Source of the DNA: ZC4RG20 sp963702105
Lineage (GTDB): Bacteria > Pseudomonadota > Gammaproteobacteria > Steroidobacterales > Rariloculaceae
Direction of reading: 5' to 3'
DNA length: 64,000 bases
NCBI GenBank assembly: GCA_963702105.1
Contig: OY969712.1
Coordinates: forward strand, 4,278,001-4,342,000
The notes under the pieces are model-generated. The model ran no database searches, was not told where the DNA came from, and saw only the letters and a list, made by a program, of their open reading frames with translations. How positions within the stretch are numbered: position 1 is the stretch's first letter; each line of letters begins with the position of its first letter. The position numbers and the translations under genes are program-made. Of the stretch, positions 1 through 8,161 are shown in pieces.

Positions 1-938
1 CCGCCCTGAACCTGCCCGCCAGCCATCCCATGAACGTCTGGGGCGGCGCGGGCTTACTGCCGAAAGCGGACCTGCTCATCGCCGTGGACTCCGAGGTGCC
101 ATGGTTCCCGCGCGGCTTCGTCCCCGAGCGCGGGGTCAAGGTCGCGCACCTCGGCATCGACCCGCTCTGGACGCGCTATCCGATGCACTCGTTCCCGTCC
201 GACCTCGCGATCCCGGGCAACCCGCGCACGGCCCTGCGCCTGCTCGCGGGCGCCTTGGCCGAGCAGCGGCTCGATGCGGACAAGGTCGCCGAGCGGCGCG
301 CGGCCGTGGAGCGCTACCGCGCCGAGCAGGCCGCCGCGAAGGAGGCCGCGCTCGCGACGAAGCGGCGGGCGAAGCCGCTGGCCTACGACTACGTCGGCGC
401 GTGCGTCGGCCGCGCGCTGCCGGCCGGCGGTCTCGTCGTGACCGAGCTCGGCGTCTCCGCCGAGCAGCTCGGCCTCGAGGAGCCCGGCAGCCTGCTCGGC
501 GTCGGCATCGGCGGCGGCCTCGGTTTCGGCCTCGGCGCGGCGCTCGGCGCCAAGCTCGCTGCGCCCGAGCGCACGGTCGTCGCGACGGTCGGCGACGGCA
601 GCTACATGTTCGGCAACCCGACACCCTTCCACCTCGTCTCGCGGGCGGCGGATCTGCCCGTGCTCGTCGTCGTCTGCAACAACGGGCGCTGGCAGGCCGT
701 GGACTCCGCGACGCGCGTGGTCTACCCCTCGGGCCTCGCGGCCGCCGCGAAGCCCATGCCGCTCGTCGAGCTGCAGCCCTCGCCCGAGTTTACGAAGGTC
801 GCCGAGGCCTCGGGCGCGTTCGCCCGTCGCATCGACGAGCCCGGCGAGCTGCCGGCGGCGCTCGAGGAGGCGCTGGAGGCCGTCCGCGGGGGGCGGCAGG
901 CGTTGCTCGACGTCCGGATGGAACACGGCGAGCGCTGA
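1..938 (+). CDS. Thiamine-diphosphate-dependent enzyme, acetolactate synthase-like, C-terminal part (5' end outside window)
   Basis: The reading frame is already open at base 3 and continues upstream of the window, so only the C-terminal ~311 residues are seen. The visible part holds the end of the central domain and the TPP-binding domain. The cofactor motif is clear: GDGSYMFGNP, followed about 25 residues later by CNNGRW, the GDG-N(x)-NN signature of the acetolactate synthase/benzoylformate decarboxylase superfamily. The glycine-rich stretch before GDG is also typical. The substrate cannot be told from this part; catabolic 2-oxoacid decarboxylase and acetolactate-synthase-like are both possible. 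The gene stands alone and is followed by a 380-base gap that carries hairpin R1-H1. Confidence 0.85.
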   Translation, partial: ALNLPASHPMNVWGGAGLLPKADLLIAVDSEVPWFPRGFVPERGVKVAHLGIDPLWTRYPMHSFPSDLAIPGNPRTALRLLAGALAEQRLDADKVAERRAAVERYRAEQAAAKEAALATKRRAKPLAYDYVGACVGRALPAGGLVVTELGVSAEQLGLEEPGSLLGVGIGGGLGFGLGAALGAKLAAPERTVVATVGDGSYMFGNPTPFHLVSRAADLPVLVVVCNNGRWQAVDSATRVVYPSGLAAAAKPMPLVELQPSPEFTKVAEASGAFARRIDEPGELPAALEEALEAVRGGRQALLDVRMEHGER

Positions 939-1321
939 AGCCTCGGCGTTCAAGACAAGACGGCATCAGGCCGGTCCGGTACGCATGCACACCGGACCTG
1001 CAGCATTACGCTACATGGCTTCGATCCGAAGGCTCCATCTCGGACGTTGGCTGGAAGGTTGGTCGTTCCGCCTTCGTTCGACCGAGAACCGAGCGCGCCG
1101 CTTAAGCACGGATCGCATCCGGCCGCTGCCAGGGTCGCTACGGGGACCCGAGCGAAGCCGACGCGCGCAAGGCCGCTGGTCCGGCGTGTTTGCCCATGAG
1201 GCGCCTGTCGGGACGCTGGGCGCCAGGGATGGCGCCCAGCGAGCCCCCAGGGACGGGTTTACGGCGGTCCCGACAGGCGCCTCATGGGCAAACACGCCGG
1301 CCCCATCAGGTCGGGTCTTCG
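939..1321. other. Intergenic region between convergent genes, holding repeat R1-H1
   Basis: There is no convincing coding sequence between the TPP-enzyme stop and the murU-like stop. The stretch 939-1180 shows no clear structure. From 1181 to 1300 lies hairpin R1-H1, listed separately. Because the flanking genes converge, this is where a bidirectional transcription barrier would be expected. Confidence 0.7.
1181..1300 (+). repeat. Long-stem hairpin repeat R1, copy H1
   Basis: Outer arms 1181-1213 and 1268-1300 are perfectly complementary over 33 bases. Inside sits a second perfect 11-base stem (1214-1224 with 1231-1241) capped by the loop AGGGAT. After it comes a single-stranded core (1242-1267) that contains CCAGGGACGG and ends in ACGGCGG. 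The core and the inner loop are shared with copies H2, H3 and H4; most of the outer arm sequence is not. No U tract follows, so it is not a classic intrinsic terminator, although it lies between two convergent genes. Confidence 0.85.
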
Positions 1322-1984
1322 TCAGCGGAGGCCGAAGAGCGACCGCGCGCGTTCCAGCCGCTCCGGCGTGCCGACGTCGATCCAGGGGCCGTCGTAGCGG
1401 ACGCCGCGCAGCGTGCCGCGCGCGATGGCCGCGTCGAGGATGGGCTTGAGCGGCTGCGGGCCGGGGGTGCGGCCTGCGAAGAGCGCGGGATGCAGCAGCG
1501 CGTTGCCGCCGTAGGTCAGCTTCGGCGGCGAGTCGCGGACCCGGCCGTCGGCGTCGAGGCCGAAGTCGCCGGCCGGGTTGTGCTCCGGGTTCGGGACGAG
1601 AAGCAGCGCGCCTTCGGCGCCGTCGAGCCGGAGCGCCGCGGGATCGAAGGCCGTCAGCACGTCGGCGTTGACGACGAGGAACGGGGCCGGGCCGAGACTC
1701 GTCAGTGCACGCAGGATGCCGCCGCCGGTTTCGAGCGGCGACTCGCCCTCCTCGCTGTAGACGACGCCGAGTCCCCAGCGGGCGCCGTCGCCGACGGCCG
1801 CGCGTATCAGATCGCCGCGGCGCGCGACGTTGACGACGACCTCGCGCACGCCGGCGCGGGCCAGCCGGGCGAGCTGGTGGGCGATGAGCGGCTCGCCGCC
1901 GACTTCGAGCAACGGCTTCGGCAGCGCCGCGGTCAGGGCGCCCATGCGGGTGCCGAGACCGGCCGCGAGCACGATCGCTTTCAT
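1322..1984 (-). CDS. murU: Sugar-phosphate nucleotidyltransferase, probably N-acetylmuramate-1-phosphate uridylyltransferase
   Basis: The protein has 220 residues. It opens with the nucleotidyltransferase signature LAAGLGTRM followed by PKPLLEVGGEPLI, and has the VVNADV segment expected for metal and sugar-phosphate binding. Length and position next to lptD match MurU of Pseudomonas, which makes UDP-MurNAc from MurNAc-1-phosphate in the cell-wall recycling bypass. In Pseudomonas, as I recall the order, the kinase gene amgK lies between murU and lptD. Here murU starts 67 bases from the lptD start and amgK is absent, so the MurU assignment rests on similarity and position only. A glucose-1-phosphate nucleotidyltransferase role is the alternative. 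Confidence 0.75.
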   Translation of the reverse strand: MKAIVLAAGLGTRMGALTAALPKPLLEVGGEPLIAHQLARLARAGVREVVVNVARRGDLIRAAVGDGARWGLGVVYSEEGESPLETGGGILRALTSLGPAPFLVVNADVLTAFDPAALRLDGAEGALLLVPNPEHNPAGDFGLDADGRVRDSPPKLTYGGNALLHPALFAGRTPGPQPLKPILDAAIARGTLRGVRYDGPWIDVGTPERLERARSLFGLR

Positions 1985-2051
1985 CCGGACAAGTCGTTGA
2001 AGGCCAATAGGAACTATGCCATTGTAGCCGCCTTTATGCGGCCCGTGCCCA
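1985..2051. promoter_or_regulatory. Divergent murU/lptD promoter region
   Basis: This 67-base gap must drive both divergent genes. On the minus strand TACAAT (plus-strand 2017-2022) is a good -10 candidate for murU. For lptD, TTGAAG near 1993 followed about 17 bases later by CATTGT is a weak candidate. No operator was recognised. Confidence 0.35.
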
Positions 2052-4460
2052 GTGTCCTTCCCCCGAGACCCCCTGCGTAAATCGCGCCGGCCGGCCTTCG
2101 GCCGCGCCCTGCCACTGCCGCTGTACCTTCTGGCCGTTTCGCCGGCCCTGGCTCAGCAGTCGTGCCCCGTGGCTCCGGACCCCATTACGCGGACGGCGAA
2201 CGACCTGCTCGCGGCCGAGGCGTCACTCGGCCTCGATGCGACGCTCGCGCCGATCGTGCCCGGCACCCAGCAGCCGAGCGGGGCGCCGGTGCCGCCCTCC
2301 GGCGGGGCGTCTTCTGCTGCCCACCCGGCCGCGGTCGCCACGGGGGGCGCCCCCGCGCCGCCCAAGAAGGGGCTGCTCGGGAACGACGCGAGCGACGAGC
2401 CTTTCGAAATCGAGGCGGGCGAGCTCGAGGCCGGCACGGCCACGGGTGCGATCTTCTCGCACAAGGTGGAGATCAAGCACGGCGATCAGGTGCTCGAGGG
2501 CCAGCGCGCGATTCTCGATCGCCCGGCTCAACGCGTGCAGGTCACGGGCACGGTGACGTACAAGGATCCCGAGCTCACGATCTTCGGCCAGGACGCGAAC
2601 TTCGACACGGCGAATCGCCGCATCTCCTTCGGCCAGGCCGGCTTCGAGATCCCGTCGCGCCCCGCGCGCGGCTCGGCCGAACGCATCGTGATCGGCGCGG
2701 ACAACAGAATGAGCTTGTCCACTGTTCGTTTCACGACGTGCCCCGCGGACGCGACGGCTTGGCAGCTGCAGGCGCAGAGCCTGGTGCTCGACGTTGACCG
2801 CGGCTTCGGCACCGCGCGCGGCGTCAAGCTCGAGTTCAAGGGCGTGCCGATCTTCTACGCGCCGTTCTTCACTTTCCCGATCAGCTCGAAGCGCAAGAGC
2901 GGCTTCCTGACACCGAGCTTCGGTCAGCGCGACCGCACGGGCCTCGACATCTCGGTGCCCTATTACCTTAACCTCAAGCCGAATCTCGACATGACGCTCG
3001 AGCCGCACTACCTCAGCAAGCGCGGCCTCGAGGTCGACACGCAGGTGCGGTACCTGTTGCCGCGCAGCGCCGGCGAGTTCGACATGAGCTATCTGCCGCG
3101 CGATCAGGTCACGAACACCGAGCGCCGCTATCTGAATCTGCAGCATCGAACGGAGTTCGGCGAGGGCTGGGGCGTCGAGGCCGGCATCCAGCAGGTTTCG
3201 GACGACGCCTACTTCGAGGATCTGGGCTCGAGTCTCAGCGTCACGAGCCAGCTGTATCTCGACCGTTACATCGACCTGACCTACGCGGCGCCTTTCTGGA
3301 GCGTGCGCTCGCGGCTGCAGGACTATCAGACGATCGACACGACGATCCCGGTTGCGGATCGCCCGTACGAGCAGCTCCCGCAGATCCTGTTCCAAGGCCG
3401 CTGGTACCAGGGACTGCTCGGCTTCGATTCCACCGCGGAGCTCGTGAACTTCGAGCGCGATGTCGGCACGACGGGCTGGCGGCTCGATTCGACGCAGGAA
3501 GTCAGCGCGCGGTTCGCGCGCTCCGGCATGTACGTGACGCCGGCCGTCGCGCTGCGGCAGACAGACTACTGGCTCGGCAGCACGGCGGCCGGAGCCGACC
3601 AGACGCTCACGCGCACGCTGCCCGTCGCGAGCATCGACGCCGGCCTCAAGCTCGAGCGCGCCGCGCGCGGCGGACGCGCCTGGCTCGAGACGCTGGAGCC
3701 GCGCCTGCTCTACGTGCACGTGCCCTACGTGGATCAATCCGACCTGCCCCTCTTCGACACGATCGAGCCGGACTTCAACCTCGTGCAGCTGTTCAGGAAA
3801 TACCAGTTCGTAGGCCCGGATCGAATCGCGAACACGGACCAGGTCAGCCTCGGCTTCACGGCGCGGCTCATCGACGAGGCGTCGGGCGAACAGCGTCTCG
3901 CGGCAACTTTGGGGCAGACCCGCTATCTAACGGACCAGAAAGTGACGCTGCCCGGCGCCGAGCCGCGGACGGCGAACGCGTCGGACTATGTCGCGGAGAT
4001 GTCGATCGGCATGCTCCGGACCTGGAACCTGGATTTCGGCTATCAGTGGAACAGCGAAACCAGCCGCACCGCGCGTACGGAGACGCGCTTCGAGTACCGG
4101 CCCGACGCAGACCGGTTGCTCGGTTTCGCCTATCGATATCGCCGCGGCGTGCTGCAGCAGGGCGACGTCTCGCTCGTGTGGCCGGCGACCAAGAAGTGGC
4201 GCGTCATCGGCCTGTACAGCTACTCACTGCTCGAGAACAAACCGCTCGAGCGCTTTCTCGGCTGGGAATACGATGCCTGCTGCTGGCGCATGCGCGTCGT
4301 CGGCCGCAGCTACGTGGGGCATCGAACCGGCGAGACGTACAACGGCATTTCCGTGCAATTCGAGCTCAGCGGGTTCTCCCAAGGGGTCGCCTCGCCCGAG
4401 GAGCTCCTCGACCGTGGTATCGTGGGCTATGGCGGCCTGACCGGAGCTGAATCCCGATGA
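2052..4460 (+). CDS. lptD: LPS-assembly outer-membrane protein LptD
   Basis: The protein has 802 residues from a GTG start. LptD forms the outer-membrane translocon with LptE that inserts lipopolysaccharide into the outer leaflet. A signal peptide ends near residue 34 (ALA-QQ). An Ala/Pro/Gly-rich linker (about 65-108) precedes the OstA/LptA-like jellyroll (about 115-235), then the beta-barrel. The four disulfide cysteines of the family are placed as expected: C38, C230 and the adjacent pair C743-C744 near the C-terminus (YDACCWRMR). The stop overlaps the surA start by 4 bases. The N-terminal linker is longer than in E. coli. Confidence 0.96.
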   Translation: MSFPRDPLRKSRRPAFGRALPLPLYLLAVSPALAQQSCPVAPDPITRTANDLLAAEASLGLDATLAPIVPGTQQPSGAPVPPSGGASSAAHPAAVATGGAPAPPKKGLLGNDASDEPFEIEAGELEAGTATGAIFSHKVEIKHGDQVLEGQRAILDRPAQRVQVTGTVTYKDPELTIFGQDANFDTANRRISFGQAGFEIPSRPARGSAERIVIGADNRMSLSTVRFTTCPADATAWQLQAQSLVLDVDRGFGTARGVKLEFKGVPIFYAPFFTFPISSKRKSGFLTPSFGQRDRTGLDISVPYYLNLKPNLDMTLEPHYLSKRGLEVDTQVRYLLPRSAGEFDMSYLPRDQVTNTERRYLNLQHRTEFGEGWGVEAGIQQVSDDAYFEDLGSSLSVTSQLYLDRYIDLTYAAPFWSVRSRLQDYQTIDTTIPVADRPYEQLPQILFQGRWYQGLLGFDSTAELVNFERDVGTTGWRLDSTQEVSARFARSGMYVTPAVALRQTDYWLGSTAAGADQTLTRTLPVASIDAGLKLERAARGGRAWLETLEPRLLYVHVPYVDQSDLPLFDTIEPDFNLVQLFRKYQFVGPDRIANTDQVSLGFTARLIDEASGEQRLAATLGQTRYLTDQKVTLPGAEPRTANASDYVAEMSIGMLRTWNLDFGYQWNSETSRTARTETRFEYRPDADRLLGFAYRYRRGVLQQGDVSLVWPATKKWRVIGLYSYSLLENKPLERFLGWEYDACCWRMRVVGRSYVGHRTGETYNGISVQFELSGFSQGVASPEELLDRGIVGYGGLTGAESR

Positions 4461-5800
4461 CTCATCGACCTTTGCGCTATCTCCTCATCGCCTGCGCTGC
4501 GCTCGCCGCCGTCCCCGGCCTCGTGGCGGCCCAGACGCGGGAGCTCGGCTCCGGCGGCGAGCTCCTGGACGGCATCGCGGCCGTCGTGGACGACGGCGTC
4601 GTGCTCAAGAGCGACCTCGAGCAGCGCATGGATCTCGTCACGCGCCAGCTCGAGCAGCAGCAGGTGCAGACGCCCGCGGACCAGCGCCGACCGCTGCCGC
4701 CGCGCAACGTCATCGAAAAGCAGGTGCTCGACCAGCTCGTCCTCAAGGAGGTGCAGCTCCAGCGCGCCAAGCGGCTCGGCATCACAGTCAGCGACCAGAT
4801 GCTGAACCAGGCGCTCTCGGGCGTTGCCCAGAAGCTCGGCATCACGCTCGAGCAGCTGCCGCAGGCGCTCGCGCAGCAGGACATCAACTACACGATGTAT
4901 CGCGAGGACAGCCGCGACGACCTCATCGTGCAGCAGCTCCTGCAGCGCGACGTGTTGAGCCACATCACGGTGACGCCGCGCGAGCTGCAGCAGTGCCTCG
5001 ACAAGCAGGCGGCCACGCAGGCCAGCGATCGCGACTACAACATCTCTCACATCCTCGTCGGCGTCTCGCCCTCGGCGAGCCAGCAGGAGATCGAGGCCGC
5101 CAAAAAGAAGATCGAGGAGGCCTACGCCAAGCTCAAAAGCGGTGAGGACTTCACACAGGTCGCCGTGACTTACTCGGACTCGGAGGACGCGCTCAAGGGC
5201 GGCAGCCTCGGCTGGCGCAAGGGCTCGGAGCTGCCGACCGTGTTCGCCAACGTCGTTCCGAAGCTCAAGCCCGGCGGGTTTTCCGAGCCGATCCAGAGCG
5301 CGAGCGGCTTTCACATCGTCGAGCTCAACGACGTTCGCGGCGCGCAGCGCGTCGTCGAGGAGCAACTCCACGTGCGGCACATCCTGCTGAAGCCCAACGC
5401 GATTCAGGACGACGACGCCGTCAAGCAGCGTCTGCTCGGCATCCGCCAGCAGATCGAGAGCGGCCAGGACTTCGGGCCCATCGCGAAGGCCATCTCCGAA
5501 GATCCGGTCTCCGCGTCGGACGGCGGGGACCTCGGCTGGATCACGCTCGGCGGCGGCGAGTATCCGCCGGAGTTCGAGGACGCGCTCAAGAAGCTTCAGG
5601 TCGGCGTCCTGAGCGAGCCGTTCAAGACGCGCTACGGGTGGCACCTCGCCGAAGTCACGGCGAAGCGCAAGCACGACATGACGGACGAGCTCAAGAAGGA
5701 GCACTGTGCCGAGCAGGTCCGCAACAGTAAGGCCGAAGAGGAACGCGAGCTGTGGCTGCGCCGACTGCGCGACCAAGCCTACGTCGACGAGCGCATGTAA
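4457..5800 (+). CDS. surA: Periplasmic chaperone and peptidyl-prolyl isomerase SurA
   Basis: The protein has 447 residues and a signal peptide ending near residue 25 (LVAAQ). The SurA N-terminal chaperone domain follows. Two parvulin (PpiC) domains sit at about 193-297 and 302-411; both show the H-I-L strand and the GGSLGW or GGDLGW loop. SurA escorts unfolded outer-membrane proteins, LptD among them, to the BAM complex, which fits its coupling to lptD (ATGA overlap). The 3' end overlaps pdxA by about 49 bases. Confidence 0.96.
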   Translation: MTHRPLRYLLIACAALAAVPGLVAAQTRELGSGGELLDGIAAVVDDGVVLKSDLEQRMDLVTRQLEQQQVQTPADQRRPLPPRNVIEKQVLDQLVLKEVQLQRAKRLGITVSDQMLNQALSGVAQKLGITLEQLPQALAQQDINYTMYREDSRDDLIVQQLLQRDVLSHITVTPRELQQCLDKQAATQASDRDYNISHILVGVSPSASQQEIEAAKKKIEEAYAKLKSGEDFTQVAVTYSDSEDALKGGSLGWRKGSELPTVFANVVPKLKPGGFSEPIQSASGFHIVELNDVRGAQRVVEEQLHVRHILLKPNAIQDDDAVKQRLLGIRQQIESGQDFGPIAKAISEDPVSASDGGDLGWITLGGGEYPPEFEDALKKLQVGVLSEPFKTRYGWHLAEVTAKRKHDMTDELKKEHCAEQVRNSKAEEERELWLRRLRDQAYVDERM

Positions 5801-6786
5801 CGCTGGCCCTGACCTCGGGCGAGCCCGCGGGAATCGGACCGGACATCTGCCTCATGCTCGCGCGCCGCGAGCGGCCGTTTGCGCTCGCCGTGCTAGGTGA
5901 CCCCGACGTGCTCGCCGCCCGCGCGCGCCGGCTCGGCCTCGAGATCGAGCTGCGGGCCTGCGGCGACCCGGCCGCGCTCGAGGGGGCGGGGCGCGCCGGC
6001 GTGCTCGACGTGCTGCCCGTCTCGGCCCGAGCGCAGGTCGTTCCCGGGCGGCTCGACACTTCGAACGCGGCCTACGTGCTCGAGCTGCTGCGGACCGGCG
6101 CCGATCTGTGCGTGCGGGGCGCTTGCGATGCGCTCGTCACGGCACCCGTGCAAAAAAGCGTGATCACGCGCTCCGGCGTGCCGTTCTCCGGCCACACGGA
6201 GTTTCTGGCCGAGCTCACCGGCACGCCGCTGCCCGTCATGCTGCTCGCGGGGCCGCGGCTCAAGGTCGCGCTCGCGACGACGCATCTGCCGCTGCGCGCC
6301 GTCCCCGATACCCTGACGGCCGATCTCATCGAGCGCACCGTGCTCGTCGTCGAGCGGGATCTCGCCGAAAGGTTCGGCATCGCCCGGCCGCGCATCATGG
6401 TGCTCGGCCTGAACCCGCATGCGGGCGAGCAAGGCACGCTCGGCACCGAAGAGCGCGACGTCATCGAGCCCGCGCTGCACCGACTCGCCGCGCGCGGCAG
6501 CGCGGCCTTCGGCCCCGTCTCGGCCGACACGGCCTTCACGCCCGAGTCGCTCGCGCGGTGCGACGTCGTGCTCGCGATGTATCACGATCAGGGCCTGCCC
6601 GTGCTCAAGGCCGCCTCGTTCGGCGAGGTCGTCAACGTCACGCTCGGCCTGCCCATCATCCGCACTTCCGTCGATCACGGTACGGCGCTCGAGCTCGCGG
6701 GCACGGGGCGCGCGCGGGCCGAGAGCCTGGCGGCAGCCGTCGAGCTGGCCCGCGCGCTTGCGGCGCAGGCGGCCGCGGCGCATTGA
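5752..6786 (+). CDS. pdxA: 4-hydroxythreonine-4-phosphate dehydrogenase
   Basis: PdxA oxidises 4-phosphohydroxy-L-threonine in pyridoxal-5'-phosphate synthesis. Family motifs are present: TSGEPAGIGPD at the N-terminus, SGHTEFLAELTG, NPHAGE, MYHDQGLPVLK and the metal-binding DHGTA region. The start is unusual. The conserved N-terminus begins right after the surA stop, and the only good in-frame initiation codon upstream of it is the GTG at 5752, inside surA; a CTG just before the conserved block is the alternative. The stop overlaps the rsmA ATG by one base. Confidence 0.93.
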   Translation: MAAPTARPSLRRRAHVTLALTSGEPAGIGPDICLMLARRERPFALAVLGDPDVLAARARRLGLEIELRACGDPAALEGAGRAGVLDVLPVSARAQVVPGRLDTSNAAYVLELLRTGADLCVRGACDALVTAPVQKSVITRSGVPFSGHTEFLAELTGTPLPVMLLAGPRLKVALATTHLPLRAVPDTLTADLIERTVLVVERDLAERFGIARPRIMVLGLNPHAGEQGTLGTEERDVIEPALHRLAARGSAAFGPVSADTAFTPESLARCDVVLAMYHDQGLPVLKAASFGEVVNVTLGLPIIRTSVDHGTALELAGTGRARAESLAAAVELARALAAQAAAAH

Positions 6787-7646
6787 TGCACACGCGACGC
6801 GGCGCGCCCCGCAACGGCCGCCGCGCGGGCGCACGCGCAGCGGGCTTAGAGCGAGCTGCGCCGCGTCGCGTCCATGCCCGCAGGCGTCTCGGCCAGCACT
6901 TCCTTCACGATCCGGCCGTCATCGCACGCATCGTCGCGGCCATCGCTCCGCAGCACGACGACGCCATCGTCGAAATCGGCGGCGGCCTCGGTGCGCTCAC
7001 GGGACCGCTGCTCGAGCGGGTCGCCGAGCTGCACGTCGTCGAGATCGACCCGCGCCTCGGGCCCGACCTCGAGCGCCGCGGCACCGACGAGCACCGCCTG
7101 ATACTGCATGCGGGCGACGCGCTCGAATTCGATTTCGCCGCGCTCGCCCGCGCTCCGCATTCGCTGCGCGTCGCCGGCAATCTGCCCTACAACATCTCGA
7201 CGCCCCTGCTGTTCCATCTGCTCGCGAGCCGCGCCGCGATCCGCGACATGCACATCATGCTCCAGAAGGAAGTCGTGACGCGCATGACCGCTTCGCCGGG
7301 CGGCAAGGACTACGGCCGACTCACGGTCATGCTCTCGCTGGCCGCCGACGTCGAGGCCTGCTTCGACATCGGCCCCGGCGCCTTCTCGCCGCCGCCTCGC
7401 GTCTGGTCCACGCTCGTGCGCGTCACGCCGCTCGCGGCACCGCGCTTCCAACTCGCCGACGAAGCGGCCTTCGCACGCCTCGTGGCGCAGCTCTTCTCGA
7501 TGCGGCGCAAGACGCTCGCCCGCATCCTCAAGGGGCGGTTGAGCGCGGCCGAGATCGAGTCGCTGCAGCTCGATCCGCGCGCGCGGCCGGAGACGCTGGC
7601 GCCATCGGACCTTGCGCGGCTGGCGGAGGCTCTCGGGGGTCGGTAG
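6786..7646 (+). CDS. rsmA: 16S rRNA (adenine1518/1519-N6)-dimethyltransferase RsmA (KsgA)
   Basis: The protein has 286 residues. RsmA dimethylates two adjacent adenines in helix 45 of 16S rRNA late in 30S assembly. The SAM motif EIGGGLGALTGPLL and the catalytic NLPYNIS motif are intact, and GQHFLHD opens the conserved part. The ATG at 6786 gives an Arg-rich N-terminal extension of about 35 residues not usual in the family; no better start lies closer to the conserved region. In many relatives apaG follows; here it is replaced by a repeat-bearing gap. Confidence 0.95.
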   Translation: MHTRRGAPRNGRRAGARAAGLERAAPRRVHARRRLGQHFLHDPAVIARIVAAIAPQHDDAIVEIGGGLGALTGPLLERVAELHVVEIDPRLGPDLERRGTDEHRLILHAGDALEFDFAALARAPHSLRVAGNLPYNISTPLLFHLLASRAAIRDMHIMLQKEVVTRMTASPGGKDYGRLTVMLSLAADVEACFDIGPGAFSPPPRVWSTLVRVTPLAAPRFQLADEAAFARLVAQLFSMRRKTLARILKGRLSAAEIESLQLDPRARPETLAPSDLARLAEALGGR

Positions 7647-7687
7647 CGCGCGCGCCATCGGCTAAGGGCGCCCAGACGCCGTAGCGG

Positions 7688-7807
7688 GGCGGAGGCATCG
7701 GCTGAGGGCGGTGTCGGGACCGCCAAAATACCCATCCATGGGGGCTGCGTTGCGCGCCATCCCTGGCGCGCACGCTCCCGACACCGCCCTCAGCCGATAC
7801 CTCCGCC
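7688..7807 (-). repeat. Long-stem hairpin repeat R1, copy H2 (inverted orientation)
   Basis: Arms 7688-7719 and 7776-7807 are complementary over 32 bases with one G.U-type mismatch. Read on the minus strand, the inside repeats the H1 plan: an inner stem of about 11 pairs capped by AGGGAT, then a core with CCATGGATGG ending in GGCGG. The outer arms share only the innermost TCGGGA/TCCCGA and a few more bases with H1. Confidence 0.82.
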
Positions 7808-7953
7808 GGGACGCCGACTTGGCCATAGCGAAGTCCGAAGACGGCACTGATCGATCGCATCCGAACTCCGCAGGGACGCAAGTACCGAACGCCTCTGCCA
7901 GCGAGCGCAGGGACTGCCGTCTTCAAACCCACCAATTTCCTCGCGGGGTGGCA

Positions 7954-8002
7954 GCAGGATTCATGAACGGCCATCAACGTCGCAGAGGAGGCTCGTGCAG
8001 AC
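7954..8002 (+). repeat. A/B-box repeat R3, copy a
   Basis: Box A GCAGGATTCATGAACGG (7954-7970) is followed after about 16 bases by box B, ending GGAGGCTCGTGCAGAC at 8002. Box B is also the outer part of the left arm of R1-H3. Box A recurs at 8120-8136 (inverted), 19347 and 42514. Confidence 0.75.
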
Positions 8003-8100
8003 AGGCGCTTTCGGGGCCGTGCGCGCCAGGGAGGGCGCGCCCGGAGCCTCCAGGGATGGATTCACGGCGTCCCCGAAAGCGCCTGTCTGCACGAGCCTCC
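7987..8100 (+). repeat. Long-stem hairpin repeat R1, copy H3
   Basis: Arms 7987-8016 and 8071-8100 are perfectly complementary over 30 bases. The inner stem (8017-8027 with 8034-8044, one mismatch) has loop AGGGAG. The core 8045-8070 contains CCAGGGATGG and ACGGCG. Closing bases are TCGGGG/CCCCGA where H1, H2 and H4 have TCGGGA/TCCCGA, so the pair changed on both sides at once. Confidence 0.85.
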
Positions 8101-8136
8101 GGCTGCCACCACCATTGATCCGTTCATGAATCCTGC
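8085..8136 (-). repeat. A/B-box repeat R3, copy b (inverted)
   Basis: On the minus strand box A (8120-8136) is identical to copy a, and box B (8085-8101) reads CGGAGGCTCGTGCAGAC. Copies a and b therefore form an inverted pair that encloses R1-H3, giving a composite palindromic element of about 183 bases (7954-8136). Confidence 0.75.
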
Positions 8137-8155
8137 GGACTCACCGGTAGACCCG

Positions 8156-8161
8156 TAGACT
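8156..8161 (+). promoter_or_regulatory. Candidate -10 box of apaH (leaderless arrangement)
   Basis: TAGACT ends 6 bases before the apaH ATG, which would put the transcript start at or next to the start codon. No Shine-Dalgarno sequence and no good -35 hexamer were seen. Confidence 0.4.

Noticed and set aside
985..1180. Reading frame between the TPP-enzyme gene and H1
   Set aside because: No conserved residues and no initiation signals; Arg-rich composition.
1181..1300. R1 as a classical Rho-independent terminator
   Set aside because: No U tract after either arm, the stem is far longer than needed, and it has a conserved non-stem core; a transcription barrier role is still possible.
2223..3737. 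A 504-codon frame opposite lptD
   Set aside because: Same reason; the plus-strand product has all LptD landmarks.
7688..8100. R1 as integron attC sites
   Set aside because: No integrase, no cassette reading frames between copies, and no attC end motifs.
7711..8118. Small protein genes within the rsmA-apaH gap
   Set aside because: Frames run through palindromic R1/R3 elements and have no conserved features or ribosome-binding sites.
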